A DNA stretch of 64,000 bases from an uncultured Flavobacteriaceae bacterium (GCA_947494205.1 CANLUH010000001.1:186001-250000), one strand, 5' to 3'; positions 36,150-45,788 are shown, counted from the first letter of the stretch. Numbers and translations: made by a program. The notes: generated by a model from the letters alone, not told the origin.

Positions 36150-38585
36150 TTATTCTTTAAGTTCTAATTCTTTTACAATTTCATCAGTTTTTGCAGTAAC
36201 TTCTTCTAAAGTTCCAACTACTTCTTGCTTAGCTATTTTAACATCTCCATTAGCATCTGTAGTCATAGATGTAACTATTCCTTTAGCTTCTGTTACCTTA
36301 TCATCATTAATTTCAGCAGAAATCTCTTTTGTTATTTCTGTTTTAGTATCTAACATTGCTACACCTTCTTCTGTATGCCCTCCTAAAATAGGTGCTATTA
36401 CTAATCCTATTAAACACGTTAGTTTAATTAAGATATTCATAGATGGTCCAGATGTATCTTTAAATGGATCTCCAACTGTATCTCCTGTTACTGCTGCTTT
36501 ATGCGCATCAGATCCTTTAAACGTCATTTCTCCATTAATCTCTACTCCTGCTTCAAAAGATTTTTTAGCGTTATCCCAAGCACCTCCAGCATTGTTTTGG
36601 AAGATTGCCCATAATACACCACTTACAGTAACTCCAGCCATGTAACCACCTAACATTTCTGCAATCGCTTGATTATCCATACCAAATAACATTGGAACGA
36701 AAGCAATCACTAATGGGAACCCTATAGTTAAGATTCCTGGCAGCATCATTTCTTTTAAAGAGGCTTTTGTAGAAATTGCAACACATTTATCGTATTCTGG
36801 TTTCCCAGTACCTTCCATAATCCCAGGTATTTCTTTAAATTGTCTACGTACTTCGTAAACCATTTCCATAGCTGCTTTACCTACTGCATTCATTGCTAAT
36901 GCAGAGAACACTACTGGTACCATTCCTCCAACAAATAGCATTGCTAATACTGGTGCTTTAAAAATATTAATACCATCAATTTCTGTAAATGTTACATAAG
37001 CAGCAAATAAAGCTAATGATGTTAATGCTGCAGATGCGATAGCAAATCCTTTTCCTGTTGCAGCTGTAGTATTACCTACTGAATCTAAAATATCTGTACG
37101 TTCTCTAACTATTGGCTCTTGCTCACTCATTTCTGCAATTCCTCCTGCATTATCTGCAATAGGTCCAAAAGCATCTATCGCTAATTGCATTGCCGTTGTT
37201 GCCATCATTGCAGAAGCAGCTAATGCTACTCCATAAAATCCAGCTAATGCATAAGACCCCCATATTGCTGCTGCAAATAATATTACAGATGGGAATGTAG
37301 AAATCATACCTGTTGCTAAACCTGCAATAATGTTTGTTCCTGCTCCTGTACTTGATTTTTGTACTATTTCTAAAATAGGTTTTTTACCTAATCCTGTGTA
37401 GTATTCTGTTATAGAAGAAATAACGCCTCCTACAAATAACCCAACTAGTGTTGCATAGAATACACGCATAGAAGAAATAGTTACTGGTTCTCCTCCATTC
37501 TCACCAAAGAATACCATTGAAATCTCACTAGGTAACATGTAAGAGATTAACCCGAAACAAGCTACTGCAACTAAAACAATAGAGGTCCAGTTCCCAACAT
37601 TTAAAGCTCCCATAACTTGAGCTTCTTTAGCGTCATTATTTTTTATTTTTACTAGCATGGTTCCTATTACAGAAATAATAATTCCAGCTCCTGCAATGGC
37701 CATAGGTAATAGTACCGGTCCAATACCGCCAAAACCTTCGCTTACAATATCTCCACCCATATCTCTAATGATATAGTTCCCTAATACCATTGCTGCTAAT
37801 ACTGTTGCCACATAAGACCCAAATAAATCGGCTCCCATTCCTGCTACATCACCAACGTTATCACCAACATTATCTGCAATTGTAGCTGGGTTTCTTGGAT
37901 CATCTTCTGGAATCCCTGCTTCTACTTTACCTACTAAATCGGCTCCAACATCTGCTGCCTTAGTATAAATACCTCCACCGACTCTTGCAAATAATGCAAT
38001 AGACTCAGCTCCTAATGAAAACCCAGCTAAGGTTTCTAATACTATAGTCATTAATTCACTTGGCGTTTTAGAAACACCTCCAAATTCTGCTGCGGCCCAT
38101 TCACCACCCATAAACATATTGAAAAAGATAATGAAGAATAATGTTAGTCCTAAAACAGCTAAACCTGCTACTCCAAGTCCCATTACTGTACCTCCTCCAA
38201 AAGAGATTTTTAAGGCATTAGGTAAACTTGTACGTGCAGCTTGTGTTGTTCTTACATTTGTTTTTGTTGCTATTTTCATACCTACATTTCCTGCGTATGC
38301 AGAAAAGATAGCTCCAAAAATAAAAGCGATTGCTATTGTCCAATGTGTTGTTGGGACAACAAAAGAGACTCCTGTTAAAGCAATAGCAACTACCACAACA
38401 AAAATAGCTAAGAGTTTGTATTCTGCATTTAAGAATGCTAAGGCGCCTTCGTATATGTGATCTGAAATCTCTTTCATCTTTCCGTCTCCCGCATCTTGTT
38501 TCATTACCCAAGAGCGTTTAATCAGCATATAGATTAAACCTAAAACTGCCATGACTAGTGGCATATAAATCATCATTGCTTCCAT
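36150..38585 (-). CDS. hppA: Membrane-bound ion-pumping pyrophosphatase
   Basis: Couples pyrophosphate hydrolysis to pumping of Na+ and/or H+ across the inner membrane. The 811-residue protein has about 16 hydrophobic segments, the pyrophosphate-binding motif DDPRNPATIADNVGDNVGD and NTTAATGKGFAIASAAL. At the position that separates subfamilies there is Ala rather than Lys, pointing to the K+-dependent class, where Na+ pumping is common. After the usual end (IAPILGG) comes an extra hydrophilic tail of about 75 acidic/Thr-rich residues. It is monocistronic. Confidence 0.95.
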   Translation of the reverse strand: MEAMMIYMPLVMAVLGLIYMLIKRSWVMKQDAGDGKMKEISDHIYEGALAFLNAEYKLLAIFVVVVAIALTGVSFVVPTTHWTIAIAFIFGAIFSAYAGNVGMKIATKTNVRTTQAARTSLPNALKISFGGGTVMGLGVAGLAVLGLTLFFIIFFNMFMGGEWAAAEFGGVSKTPSELMTIVLETLAGFSLGAESIALFARVGGGIYTKAADVGADLVGKVEAGIPEDDPRNPATIADNVGDNVGDVAGMGADLFGSYVATVLAAMVLGNYIIRDMGGDIVSEGFGGIGPVLLPMAIAGAGIIISVIGTMLVKIKNNDAKEAQVMGALNVGNWTSIVLVAVACFGLISYMLPSEISMVFFGENGGEPVTISSMRVFYATLVGLFVGGVISSITEYYTGLGKKPILEIVQKSSTGAGTNIIAGLATGMISTFPSVILFAAAIWGSYALAGFYGVALAASAMMATTAMQLAIDAFGPIADNAGGIAEMSEQEPIVRERTDILDSVGNTTAATGKGFAIASAALTSLALFAAYVTFTEIDGINIFKAPVLAMLFVGGMVPVVFSALAMNAVGKAAMEMVYEVRRQFKEIPGIMEGTGKPEYDKCVAISTKASLKEMMLPGILTIGFPLVIAFVPMLFGMDNQAIAEMLGGYMAGVTVSGVLWAIFQNNAGGAWDNAKKSFEAGVEINGEMTFKGSDAHKAAVTGDTVGDPFKDTSGPSMNILIKLTCLIGLVIAPILGGHTEEGVAMLDTKTEITKEISAEINDDKVTEAKGIVTSMTTDANGDVKIAKQEVVGTLEEVTAKTDEIVKELELKE

Positions 38586-38793
38586 ATTATTTTTTGTTTG
38601 ATTAGTTTTTAATGAACGCTAATGTAATAAATTCAGTGTGAAGTAAAAAATATTTTGAAAGTGACATTTTTTTAATAAAAAAAATAACAATTTGATAACA
38701 CAAAATCACGTCATTGTTGATTTTCAAGCGATTAAACTCTTTTCAAAAAATCAACTTCATAAACGACTGATTTACTTCCTTTTAAGACATAAA

Positions 38794-38824
38794 AAAACCT
38801 ACTCTAAAATTTAGAGTAGGTTTT
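38794..38824. terminator. Terminator downstream of the M1 peptidase gene
   Basis: Near-perfect palindrome: AAAACCTACTCTAAA (38794-38808) with its complement (38810-38824), with A and T runs at the ends. Confidence 0.85.
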
Positions 38825-38848
38825 AACTATTTTAAAAGTAAGTCTAAT

Positions 38849-41161
38849 TTAGTTTTTTACTTCTTTTTTAAATTTATCAAATTTACTTTGCTTCATTTCT
38901 TTTGGCCAAGAGTTATTTGACGTGTCTACATCTGCAGTTTCTAATTTAGGATCTACTTTAATGCTTACAATTTCTTTATCTGATGCTACAGCTTTACTAA
39001 CTTCTTTATCATTAAGCCTCCATATTTGCGCTGGGTACTTTTCTGTTTTAGACGTTCCATCTGCATAAGTATATTCTACGATGATTGGCATTACAAGTCC
39101 ACCTGGTTTTTCGAAAGTAATATTATAGAAAAACTTAGGTTCTTTCATTTTCGCTCTTTCTTCAGCAGTAAAGTTATCCATTACATACTCTTTAAGCGTT
39201 GGTGAATTATCTAAAAGTGTCCCTTTTTTCATTTCTTCTTTATACTGGTCGCTACCTTCTTCAACCATAAATACTAATGGAGGTAAATCGCTCAATTTCA
39301 TACCTCTAGATTTAAGCCTATCTTTCATTTCTTGTGTTGGCTCGCTAGACACATAATATTTCTTCACTTCTTTCACTCCTATATCTACATAATCTGTAGT
39401 GTAGAACCATCCTCTCCAATACCAATCTAAATCGAATGCTGATGCATCTTCCATAGTACGGAAAAAATCTTCTGGTGTTGGGTGCTTAAACATCCAACGT
39501 TGTGCATATTCTCTAAAAGCGTAATCGAATAATTCTGGTCCCATTACAGTTTCACGTAATATGTTTAACGCTGTTCCTGGCTTACCGTATGCATTATTCC
39601 CGAATTGGTGTGTGTTTAAACCTTTAGTCATAATTGGAGCAATAAAATCTTGATCTCCTCCCATGTAATTTACAATATTTGCTGCCGGCCCTCTACGAGA
39701 AGGATAAGCTGTTTGTCCTGGAGATAAAGCATCTGGATACCATTTACCAAAATCTTGCTCTGCAACATATTGTACAAAAGTATTTAATCCTTCGTCCATC
39801 CATGTCCACTGGCGCTCATCACTATTTACAATCATTGGGAAGAAGTTGTGTCCTACTTCGTGTATAATTACACTCATCATTCCAAACTTAGTTCTATCGC
39901 TATAGTTTCCATCTTTATCTGGACGACCATAGTTCCAGCAAATCATTGGATACTCCATCCCCTGTTGCTTAGCATGTACAGAGATTGCTTTATGGTAAGG
40001 ATAATCGAACGTCATACGAGAGTATGATTTTAACGTACTTGCTACTGCTTTAGTAGACCATTGTTCCCATAATGGGTTTCCTTCTTTTGGGTATAAAGAT
40101 ACTGCCATGATGTCTTTTCCACCAATTTTAACAGCCATCATATCCCAGATATACTTTCTAGAAGTAGCAAAACCAAAATCACGTACATTTTCTGCATATA
40201 GCTTCCATGTTTTTGTTTTTGTAGACTTTGTTTTTTCTTTTTCTTCTGCTTCTTTTTGAGATACTATTACAACTGGCTTATCGAATGATTTTTTTGCTTT
40301 GTTGTAACGCTTCATCATCTCTTTAGAGAAAACGTCTTTTCTATTTGTTAACTTACCTGTTCCATCTAATATGTGATCTGCAGGTACTGTAATATTTACT
40401 TCAAAATTTCCAAATGGTAAAGCAAACTCATCTCGTCCCCAAAATTGAGAGTTTTGCCATCCTTCTACATCACTGTATACAGCCATTCTTGGGTAAAACT
40501 GAGCGATAACGTAATTTCTGTTATCTGAATCTGGGAAATATTCGTATCCAGAACGTCCTCTTCCATTTACGTGATCATTAATATTGTACCACCATTTAAT
40601 TGAAAAAGAGAATTTTTCTCCTGTTTTTAATGCTTTTGGCAACTCTACTCTCATCATGGTTCTATTAATCATGTGAGGTAATGCGTTTCCATTAGCATCT
40701 TTTACTTCTTGTATATTGAATCCTCCGTCGAACTTTTCTGTCATGTAAGTTCCAGCAAAAGTTGATGCTTGCTGTGCTGGTGGAATTCCGCTACCTTGAA
40801 TTAATGGTGTTTTAGAATCCTTAGCTCTCATGTTTTGGTCTAATTGTACCCAAAGGTACTTTAGAGCATCTGGAGAGTTATTAGTATAAGTAATAGTTTC
40901 GTTACCTGAAAGCTTAGCATTTACGTCATCTAATACTAGATCCATCTTGTAATCTGCTTGCTGTTGGTAATATGCTGCGCCTGGCGCTCCTGATGCAGAA
41001 CGATACATATTTGGTGTAGAGAACTCATCGTACAACTGCTTAAACTTGTTGTTGTTAGTGTGTCCTTGTTTTTTTTCCGCACTTTCTTTCTTGTCCTCTT
41101 GGGCAAATGCCCCTAGAGAAACGAACATAATTGAAAGAAAATAATACTTAAATTTAGTCAT
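38849..41161 (-). CDS. Exported M1-family zinc metallopeptidase
   Basis: A 770-residue aminopeptidase-like enzyme with signal peptide (YYFLSIMFVSLGAFAQ), so it is periplasmic or secreted. The zinc site is HEVGHNFFP (His434, Glu435, His438), with the third ligand in WTWMDEGLNTF about 20 residues later. The usual GxMEN exopeptidase motif appears only as QGMEYPMICW. The N-terminal beta-domain (about 60-300) and helical C-terminal domain match M1 peptidases common in flavobacteria, which probably degrade peptides for nutrition. The DUF6702 gene lies 73 bases upstream on the same strand. Confidence 0.92.
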   Translation of the reverse strand: MTKFKYYFLSIMFVSLGAFAQEDKKESAEKKQGHTNNNKFKQLYDEFSTPNMYRSASGAPGAAYYQQQADYKMDLVLDDVNAKLSGNETITYTNNSPDALKYLWVQLDQNMRAKDSKTPLIQGSGIPPAQQASTFAGTYMTEKFDGGFNIQEVKDANGNALPHMINRTMMRVELPKALKTGEKFSFSIKWWYNINDHVNGRGRSGYEYFPDSDNRNYVIAQFYPRMAVYSDVEGWQNSQFWGRDEFALPFGNFEVNITVPADHILDGTGKLTNRKDVFSKEMMKRYNKAKKSFDKPVVIVSQKEAEEKEKTKSTKTKTWKLYAENVRDFGFATSRKYIWDMMAVKIGGKDIMAVSLYPKEGNPLWEQWSTKAVASTLKSYSRMTFDYPYHKAISVHAKQQGMEYPMICWNYGRPDKDGNYSDRTKFGMMSVIIHEVGHNFFPMIVNSDERQWTWMDEGLNTFVQYVAEQDFGKWYPDALSPGQTAYPSRRGPAANIVNYMGGDQDFIAPIMTKGLNTHQFGNNAYGKPGTALNILRETVMGPELFDYAFREYAQRWMFKHPTPEDFFRTMEDASAFDLDWYWRGWFYTTDYVDIGVKEVKKYYVSSEPTQEMKDRLKSRGMKLSDLPPLVFMVEEGSDQYKEEMKKGTLLDNSPTLKEYVMDNFTAEERAKMKEPKFFYNITFEKPGGLVMPIIVEYTYADGTSKTEKYPAQIWRLNDKEVSKAVASDKEIVSIKVDPKLETADVDTSNNSWPKEMKQSKFDKFKKEVKN

Positions 41162-41234
41162 CTTTTAAAATTGTTGTTTTGAAATAAAATAGTTGCTCAA
41201 ATTAACAATTTTTAAGATTTATATAGGTTATTTA

Positions 41235-41732
41235 TTAGAAGTTTAACAAACCTTTATCGTTTTCAGGAATTAAAACGAATGTTTTATGTTTTGAATTTAT
41301 ATAGGTTCGTACCAGATTTTTTTGATCACTAAATAAATCGAAGAGCACTCTGTTTTCCACTTCAAAAGACTTTACTTCTTCTACATTTTCAATTTCCATA
41401 TAGCAGTATACTATATCATTCTCATATTCTTTTCCTAAAAACTTATAAGCAACAGCTTCTCCATTAAGTTTAATTAGAAACTTAGATTTAATATATTTTT
41501 CTATGTAAAGGTCTATTTGCTTTTCGTCTTTACCTGTATCTAATATTATTTTATCATTGTAACGTTCTTGTAATAAACGCTCAAAATCATCTATAAATAT
41601 TCTAGAGGTCATTTGTATTGCTTTTTTTTCTTTTATATAGTCTACTTGCGTTACACTTACATAATATTTATGCGCAGTTGTGAATGCAAATAGCGGAAGT
41701 ATTAAAAGGATTAAAAGTTTTTTTATAGACAT
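41235..41732 (-). CDS. DUF6702-family exported protein
   Basis: A 165-residue protein with signal peptide (KKLLILLILPLFAFTTA) and the opening HKYYVSVTQVDY followed by IQMTSRIFIDDFERLL, which I recognise as the DUF6702 family. Function is unknown. In this window it lies between the CarboxypepD_reg pair upstream and the M1 peptidase downstream, all on the minus strand with gaps of 69 and 73 bases, so a shared transcript is likely. Confidence 0.78.
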   Translation of the reverse strand: MSIKKLLILLILPLFAFTTAHKYYVSVTQVDYIKEKKAIQMTSRIFIDDFERLLQERYNDKIILDTGKDEKQIDLYIEKYIKSKFLIKLNGEAVAYKFLGKEYENDIVYCYMEIENVEEVKSFEVENRVLFDLFSDQKNLVRTYINSKHKTFVLIPENDKGLLNF

Positions 41733-41801
41733 GATTATTAATTATTGTATTTAAGATTTCAAAACTAATGAAATGATTCAAAAAGCATTCCAAAAAACAA
41801 A

Positions 41802-42590
41802 TTATTCTTTAGTTGTCCTATTAGCTTGATATTGTGTATATTTTTCTTGTAAAAACTCTAAGGTTTCAATATCGTTACCCGAACAACGTTCGGTAAATGT
41901 TTCGTCTTCCGAACAGAAATAAAAGAATTCCATCTTAAGATTATCTTCTAGAGGATTATTATTAAAAAAATCTTCAGAAAACTTACTTTTTATAGTATAC
42001 ATTAATTCTTCTTGAGCTTCTAATTTAACACGTTGTTTCAACTCTTTGGTTCTTCCTGAAATACCATTTAAAATAGGATTTAATGGTATACCTCCCATTA
42101 ATACACCTAAAAGCATTTTCGGTTTAAATTCTCCTGCTTCATGTAATAATCGTTCGCTTTTTGTTTTACGAACACCTCTGTAACCAGGAATACCTACATC
42201 ATAAAAATTAATATCTTTTTTTATACCTAGGTTGTCCATATCGTCTAACAAATTACCTGTTAGCACTTTACCAACAGTTACCTCATCTAACTCATTTACT
42301 AGGGTTTCCAAAGTAATATCTAGTGCTTTTGTACTAATATTTTGTTCTGTTATTATTAACGTTTCTAGCTTGTATTGTATGGAAGAAATAACTAAAGTGT
42401 CCTTTACAGCTGCATTAATTTTAAATACACCATCCTTATTAGTTGTTGCAAATTCTTTTCTAGACTTATTAACTATATGAATACCATCTACGCCTTCAGC
42501 GCCTTTTATGGTTCCTGATAATTCTGTAGTTTGAGCGTAACTTATTCCTGAAAACAGTAGAAAACAGGCTATAATATTAAAAAATCTCAA
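41802..42590 (-). CDS. Exported protein with carboxypeptidase-regulatory-like domain
   Basis: A 262-residue protein with signal peptide (RFFNIIACFLLFSGISYAQ) and a CarboxypepD_reg-like beta-sandwich (about 20-100: ELSGTIKGAEGVDGIHIVN). This is the domain that usually starts SusC/TonB receptors, here without a barrel. The C-terminal half is helical (QRVKLEAQEELMYTIKSKFSEDFF). It overlaps the preceding gene's stop by 4 bases (ATGA), so the two paralogues are translationally coupled. Function is unknown. Confidence 0.8.
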   Translation of the reverse strand: MRFFNIIACFLLFSGISYAQTTELSGTIKGAEGVDGIHIVNKSRKEFATTNKDGVFKINAAVKDTLVISSIQYKLETLIITEQNISTKALDITLETLVNELDEVTVGKVLTGNLLDDMDNLGIKKDINFYDVGIPGYRGVRKTKSERLLHEAGEFKPKMLLGVLMGGIPLNPILNGISGRTKELKQRVKLEAQEELMYTIKSKFSEDFFNNNPLEDNLKMEFFYFCSEDETFTERCSGNDIETLEFLQEKYTQYQANRTTKE

Positions 42591-43381
42591 TTTTCGGACT
42601 TTAAATATTGTTTACTTTTTTCTTGAAGATGTTCTATTAAACGAAGTTCATTTTTTTCTTGCAGTAATTCTACATTAAACCCTTCATCTTCGACATAAGC
42701 AATAAAGCTATTTACTTTAGTTTCTGGAATATTATAGTTTGTTGTGTAATAATCGTGTGTAAAAGCTTCTGCCAATTTAGTTCCGTACAACTTAGACAAA
42801 TCACTTTGTGTAACACCGCGTTTTAGCTCTCTACTTTTTACTTCGAAAAGTGAAGGAACTATTAATTTTATAATACCTATAAAATTTGCTTGTAATTGTT
42901 GTGGTTGGCGTATAGCTGTATTTACCACACCACTTTTATTATCTGCAGACATATCGTAATCATTAAAGCTTCCGAAACTAAAATTTACGGGTTCTAATAC
43001 TTTTACATTTTCTACATCGGATGTTAATATTCCTGTAAGATCGTTTTGCAACACGACAATTTCATCTAAATTATTAAGACGATCTACTAAAAACACATTT
43101 AGTTCTTTTGCATCTATAATGGTTTGCGTTATGGTTAATTTAGAAGGGGTAAATTGTAATGCAGATACTTCTATTTTATCGTTTAAAGCTACTTTTATTT
43201 TAAACCTCCCTTCTATATCTGTAATGGTTCCTTTGTTAGATGATGTATTAAATATAGTAACACCTTCTAAATCGTTCGATTTTACTACTATGCTACCTTC
43301 AATTTCAATTCTATTAACACTTTGTGAGAACAGAGTTGATACTGACAGCATTAAAACAGTTATTAGCAAATATTGTTTCAT
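42587..43381 (-). CDS. Exported protein with carboxypeptidase-regulatory-like domain (paralogue)
   Basis: The start is set at ATG 43381, giving the signal peptide MKQYLLITVLMLSVSTLFSQ; an in-frame ATG 27 bases upstream is unlikely. A CarboxypepD_reg-like domain (IEIEGSIVVKSNDLEGVTIFN) is followed by a helical C-terminal half. Layout and length match the next gene, so these are tandem duplicates. Together with DUF6702 and the M1 peptidase they make a four-gene leftward group. No barrel gene accompanies them. Confidence 0.8.
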   Translation of the reverse strand: MKQYLLITVLMLSVSTLFSQSVNRIEIEGSIVVKSNDLEGVTIFNTSSNKGTITDIEGRFKIKVALNDKIEVSALQFTPSKLTITQTIIDAKELNVFLVDRLNNLDEIVVLQNDLTGILTSDVENVKVLEPVNFSFGSFNDYDMSADNKSGVVNTAIRQPQQLQANFIGIIKLIVPSLFEVKSRELKRGVTQSDLSKLYGTKLAEAFTHDYYTTNYNIPETKVNSFIAYVEDEGFNVELLQEKNELRLIEHLQEKSKQYLKSEN

Positions 43382-43583
43382 AGAGTTAGTTTGCTTTAAA
43401 ATAGTCATTTATCTAAAATTCCTTAACATGAGAATTCTAATACTATAAAGTTCGGATTTATAATCTTAATTAAAATTAAAAACAGCTATAAACTTTTGTT
43501 AAAACATCCGTTTCTATAAATTTACAACAAAAACAATTTAAAATCAATTTTGTTTTTATAGGATTACATAAATAGTTAATAGA

Positions 43584-44291
43584 ATGAAACACTTAATTAT
43601 AGCAAGCACTTCTACAGTTTATAACGGAAAACCTTTAGAATATATTATGGAAGCTCTGGCTTCTTTATTTAAAGACACTAATGAGATTCTTTTTATTCCC
43701 TATGCAAGACCAAGTGGTATCTCTCATGATGCTTATACCGATAAAATAAAAATAGCTTTTAAAGCTATTAATAAATCGGTTGTTGGCATACATGAATTTG
43801 AAAATCCTGTTGAAGCCATAAAGCAAGCAAAAGGCATTTATGTTGGCGGTGGCAATACCTTTGTTTTAGTTAATCAGCTCTATAAAAACAATTGTATAAA
43901 TGCTTTAAAAGATGCTGTAGATACTGGCACTCCATATATAGGTACCAGTGCAGGAAGTAACATTTGTGGACTAACAATGAAGACTACTAACGATATGCCT
44001 GTAGTATACCCTCCTAGTTTTAAAACTTTAGGTTTTGTCCCTTTTAATATTAATCCGCATTATTTAGACCCCGATACCAATAGCAAACATATGGGAGAAA
44101 CTAGAGCTACCAGAATAAAGGAATTTCACAAGTTTAATACGCAACCTGTTGTTGGTCTAAGAGAAGGAAGTTGGCTAGAAGTTAAAGGACAGTCTATACA
44201 ATTAAAAGGAACTTTGCAAGCACGCATTTTTGAATATAACTCTGAAGCTTACGAAGTGGAAACAAATACTTATTTAAATGAATTAAAATAA
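43584..44291 (+). CDS. pepE: Peptidase E (alpha-aspartyl dipeptidase)
   Basis: Hydrolyses Asp-X dipeptides in the cytoplasm. The 235-residue protein has the nucleophile motif GTSAGSNI (about residues 130-137), GIYVGGGNTFVL upstream and the catalytic His in NINPHYLDPD. Family S51. Length is normal (about 230). It is transcribed away from the CarboxypepD_reg genes; the IS element inserted only 29 bases after its stop does not disturb it. Confidence 0.93.
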   Translation: MKHLIIASTSTVYNGKPLEYIMEALASLFKDTNEILFIPYARPSGISHDAYTDKIKIAFKAINKSVVGIHEFENPVEAIKQAKGIYVGGGNTFVLVNQLYKNNCINALKDAVDTGTPYIGTSAGSNICGLTMKTTNDMPVVYPPSFKTLGFVPFNINPHYLDPDTNSKHMGETRATRIKEFHKFNTQPVVGLREGSWLEVKGQSIQLKGTLQARIFEYNSEAYEVETNTYLNELK

Positions 44292-44357
44292 GTTTTAAAT
44301 CTATTTTCTTCATAAATTATGAGTCGTCCTAAAATAGGTTGACAGATTTAAAATAAA

Positions 44358-45173
44358 TTAAACCAGAGCATTAAACAGCTCTGGTTTTTTGTTGTGTATA
44401 AAGTTAGGTGTTTTCATATTAAGACTCAAATGAGGTCTTTTATTGTTATAAGTTTTAATAGATTCTTTGATTAATTGTTTTAATTCGTTTCCTGTATTAC
44501 ATATATTGATAAGGAATTCTCCTTTTAGAATACCGTTTATACGTTCAGCTAGTGCATTCTGATAGCAGTCATACCCATCAGTCATAGATGGTATGATATT
44601 AGATTTCCTTAATTCATTTTGATATACTGAAGAACAATATTGTAAACCTCTATCAGAATGATGTATGATTTCTTTAGAAGTTACCCTGTTATTTGTAGCC
44701 ATCTTGATTGCCATTACTACATTTTCTGCACTCATGTCATCACTTAAATGATACCCCATTATTTTTCTGCTAAAAGCATCAGTTACTAAAGATAGGTAAT
44801 GAGTTCTTTCCCTACTTTTAATATAAGTAATATCGCTTACAAAATATTCCTCTGGCCTTACAGGTGTAACATCTTTCATTAGATTTGGGTATTTCCTTAA
44901 CCAATGTTTAGAATGGGTTGTTTTTGTATAATTCTTCCTTGGTTTAATGAGCATTGATTCAGACCTTAGGTGTTTAAAAAGTGCATCTCTACCTATTTTG
45001 ATTCCTAACTTTTTAAATTCAATTTTAAGAAGATAATATAATTTACGTGTACCAAGTCTAGGCATGTCTTGACGTATCTTTAAAACTAGTGGTTTGATTA
45101 AAGCTAATTCCTTAGCTCTTTTGCTTGCTCGTTTTTCTGATTGATAAATAGCCTGTCTACTTATCCCAAACAA
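44358..45173 (-). CDS. IS3-family transposase OrfB (rve integrase domain)
   Basis: The catalytic part of the transposase. The DDE triad is visible: FVSDITYIKSRER, IIHHSDRGLQYCS, and NALAERINGILKGEF. The N-terminus starts after a helix-turn-helix (HTH_21-like) region. The listed start is a TTG, but the frame is open further upstream to the A6G slippage site, so the real product is probably OrfAB made by -1 frameshifting from OrfA. Confidence 0.93.
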   Translation of the reverse strand: MFGISRQAIYQSEKRASKRAKELALIKPLVLKIRQDMPRLGTRKLYYLLKIEFKKLGIKIGRDALFKHLRSESMLIKPRKNYTKTTHSKHWLRKYPNLMKDVTPVRPEEYFVSDITYIKSRERTHYLSLVTDAFSRKIMGYHLSDDMSAENVVMAIKMATNNRVTSKEIIHHSDRGLQYCSSVYQNELRKSNIIPSMTDGYDCYQNALAERINGILKGEFLINICNTGNELKQLIKESIKTYNNKRPHLSLNMKTPNFIHNKKPELFNALV

Positions 45174-45193
45174 TCTACAGCAACGAGACAGAC

Positions 45194-45589
45194 TTAGCCC
45201 TTGTTGTTGTCGGATTCGTTGGATTGCTTGGGTAAATACTTTTTTCTAATGGAGGTACCATGTTGTTGATCTGAGATATCAATCATCGTATTGAGTACTT
45301 TGTTTTTAAGTTTCTCGTCTGATAGTTCTCTCTCTAGTCTTTTTATTCTTTGGGCAGGAGTTTCTTTCATTTTAATGGTAATAATCTTTGGTCTTGGTTT
45401 GCTCCAGTCTAAGGTACCATGTTTTCTCAACCAAACCAAAACGGTGCTCCTTCCTTGGATGCCATATGCTTTTTGGGCTTGCTTGTAAGTCATCTCGCCT
45501 TTTTCTACTTGAGAGATTACAGCTAATTTAAAGCCTAAATTGTAATCGCGCTGAGTCCGCTTATTCCTTGGGTTTTCTGAATACTTCAT
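45194..45589 (-). CDS. IS3-family transposase OrfA (helix-turn-helix)
   Basis: A 131-residue DNA-binding subunit with a homeodomain-like helix-turn-helix (KLAVISQVEKGEMTYKQAQKAYGIQGRSTVLVWL) and a C-terminal leucine-zipper-like coiled coil (RIKRLERELSDEKLKNKVL). It would recognise the element ends and limit transposition. Starts at ATG 45589 near the right end of the element. Confidence 0.92.
   Translation of the reverse strand: MKYSENPRNKRTQRDYNLGFKLAVISQVEKGEMTYKQAQKAYGIQGRSTVLVWLRKHGTLDWSKPRPKIITIKMKETPAQRIKRLERELSDEKLKNKVLNTMIDISDQQHGTSIRKKYLPKQSNESDNNKG
45239..45245 (-). other. Programmed -1 frameshift site of the IS element
   Basis: On the minus strand the heptamer A AAA AAG lies in the OrfA frame (AGA AAA AAG). 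Slipping back one base gives an open frame straight into OrfB, as expected for IS3 elements. Confidence 0.85.
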
Positions 45590-45637
45590 AAATAAGTTGA
45601 ATTTGTGTCAACTTATTTCAGGACGGGACATTATTAA

Positions 45638-45690
45638 ACATAAAAAAGCCTCATCAATATGATAAGGCTTTTAGAGCGAGAGACCGGGTT
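45638..45690 (-). repeat. Duplicated tRNA-Gly 3' end and terminator (partial copy)
   Basis: A second copy of the downstream terminator and 3' end of tRNA-Gly. The 22 bases TTTTAGAGCGAGAGACCGGG plus TT (45669-45690) are identical to 45783-45804; the hairpin part is diverged. The copy breaks at the T-loop. It continues into TACTTCGTCTACGCTCAGCA (45691 on), which resembles a common flavobacterial interspersed repeat. Confidence 0.82.
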
Positions 45691-45756
45691 TACTTCGTCT
45701 ACGCTCAGCATAAACTTCTCACCCTCTCTCTATCTTATCATTTAAATTATAGGCAT

Positions 45757-45786
45757 AAAAAAACCTTATCGATATGATAAGGTTTT
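45757..45786 (-). terminator. Terminator of tRNA-Gly
   Basis: An 11-bp stem AAAACCTTATC (45760-45770) with its complement (45776-45786), followed on the minus strand by a T run. Confidence 0.88.
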
Positions 45787-45788
45787 AG

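Larger units (their letters stand above)
44320..45630 (-). mobile_element. IS3-family insertion sequence, apparently intact (about 1.3 kb)
   Basis: The ends carry imperfect inverted repeats of about 25 bases: TGAGTCGTCCTAAAATAGG at 44320 and, on the other strand, TGTCCCGTCCTGAAATAAG ending at 45630, both continuing TTGACA. A 3-base target duplication, TTA, flanks it (44317-44319 and 45631-45633). Inside are orfA and orfB with a programmed frameshift site. It lies between pepE and a tRNA-Gly locus. All parts appear complete, so it could be active. Confidence 0.92.

Noticed and set aside
38119..38460. A 113-codon plus-strand frame inside hppA
   Set aside because: hppA is unambiguous on the other strand; the frame has no family features.
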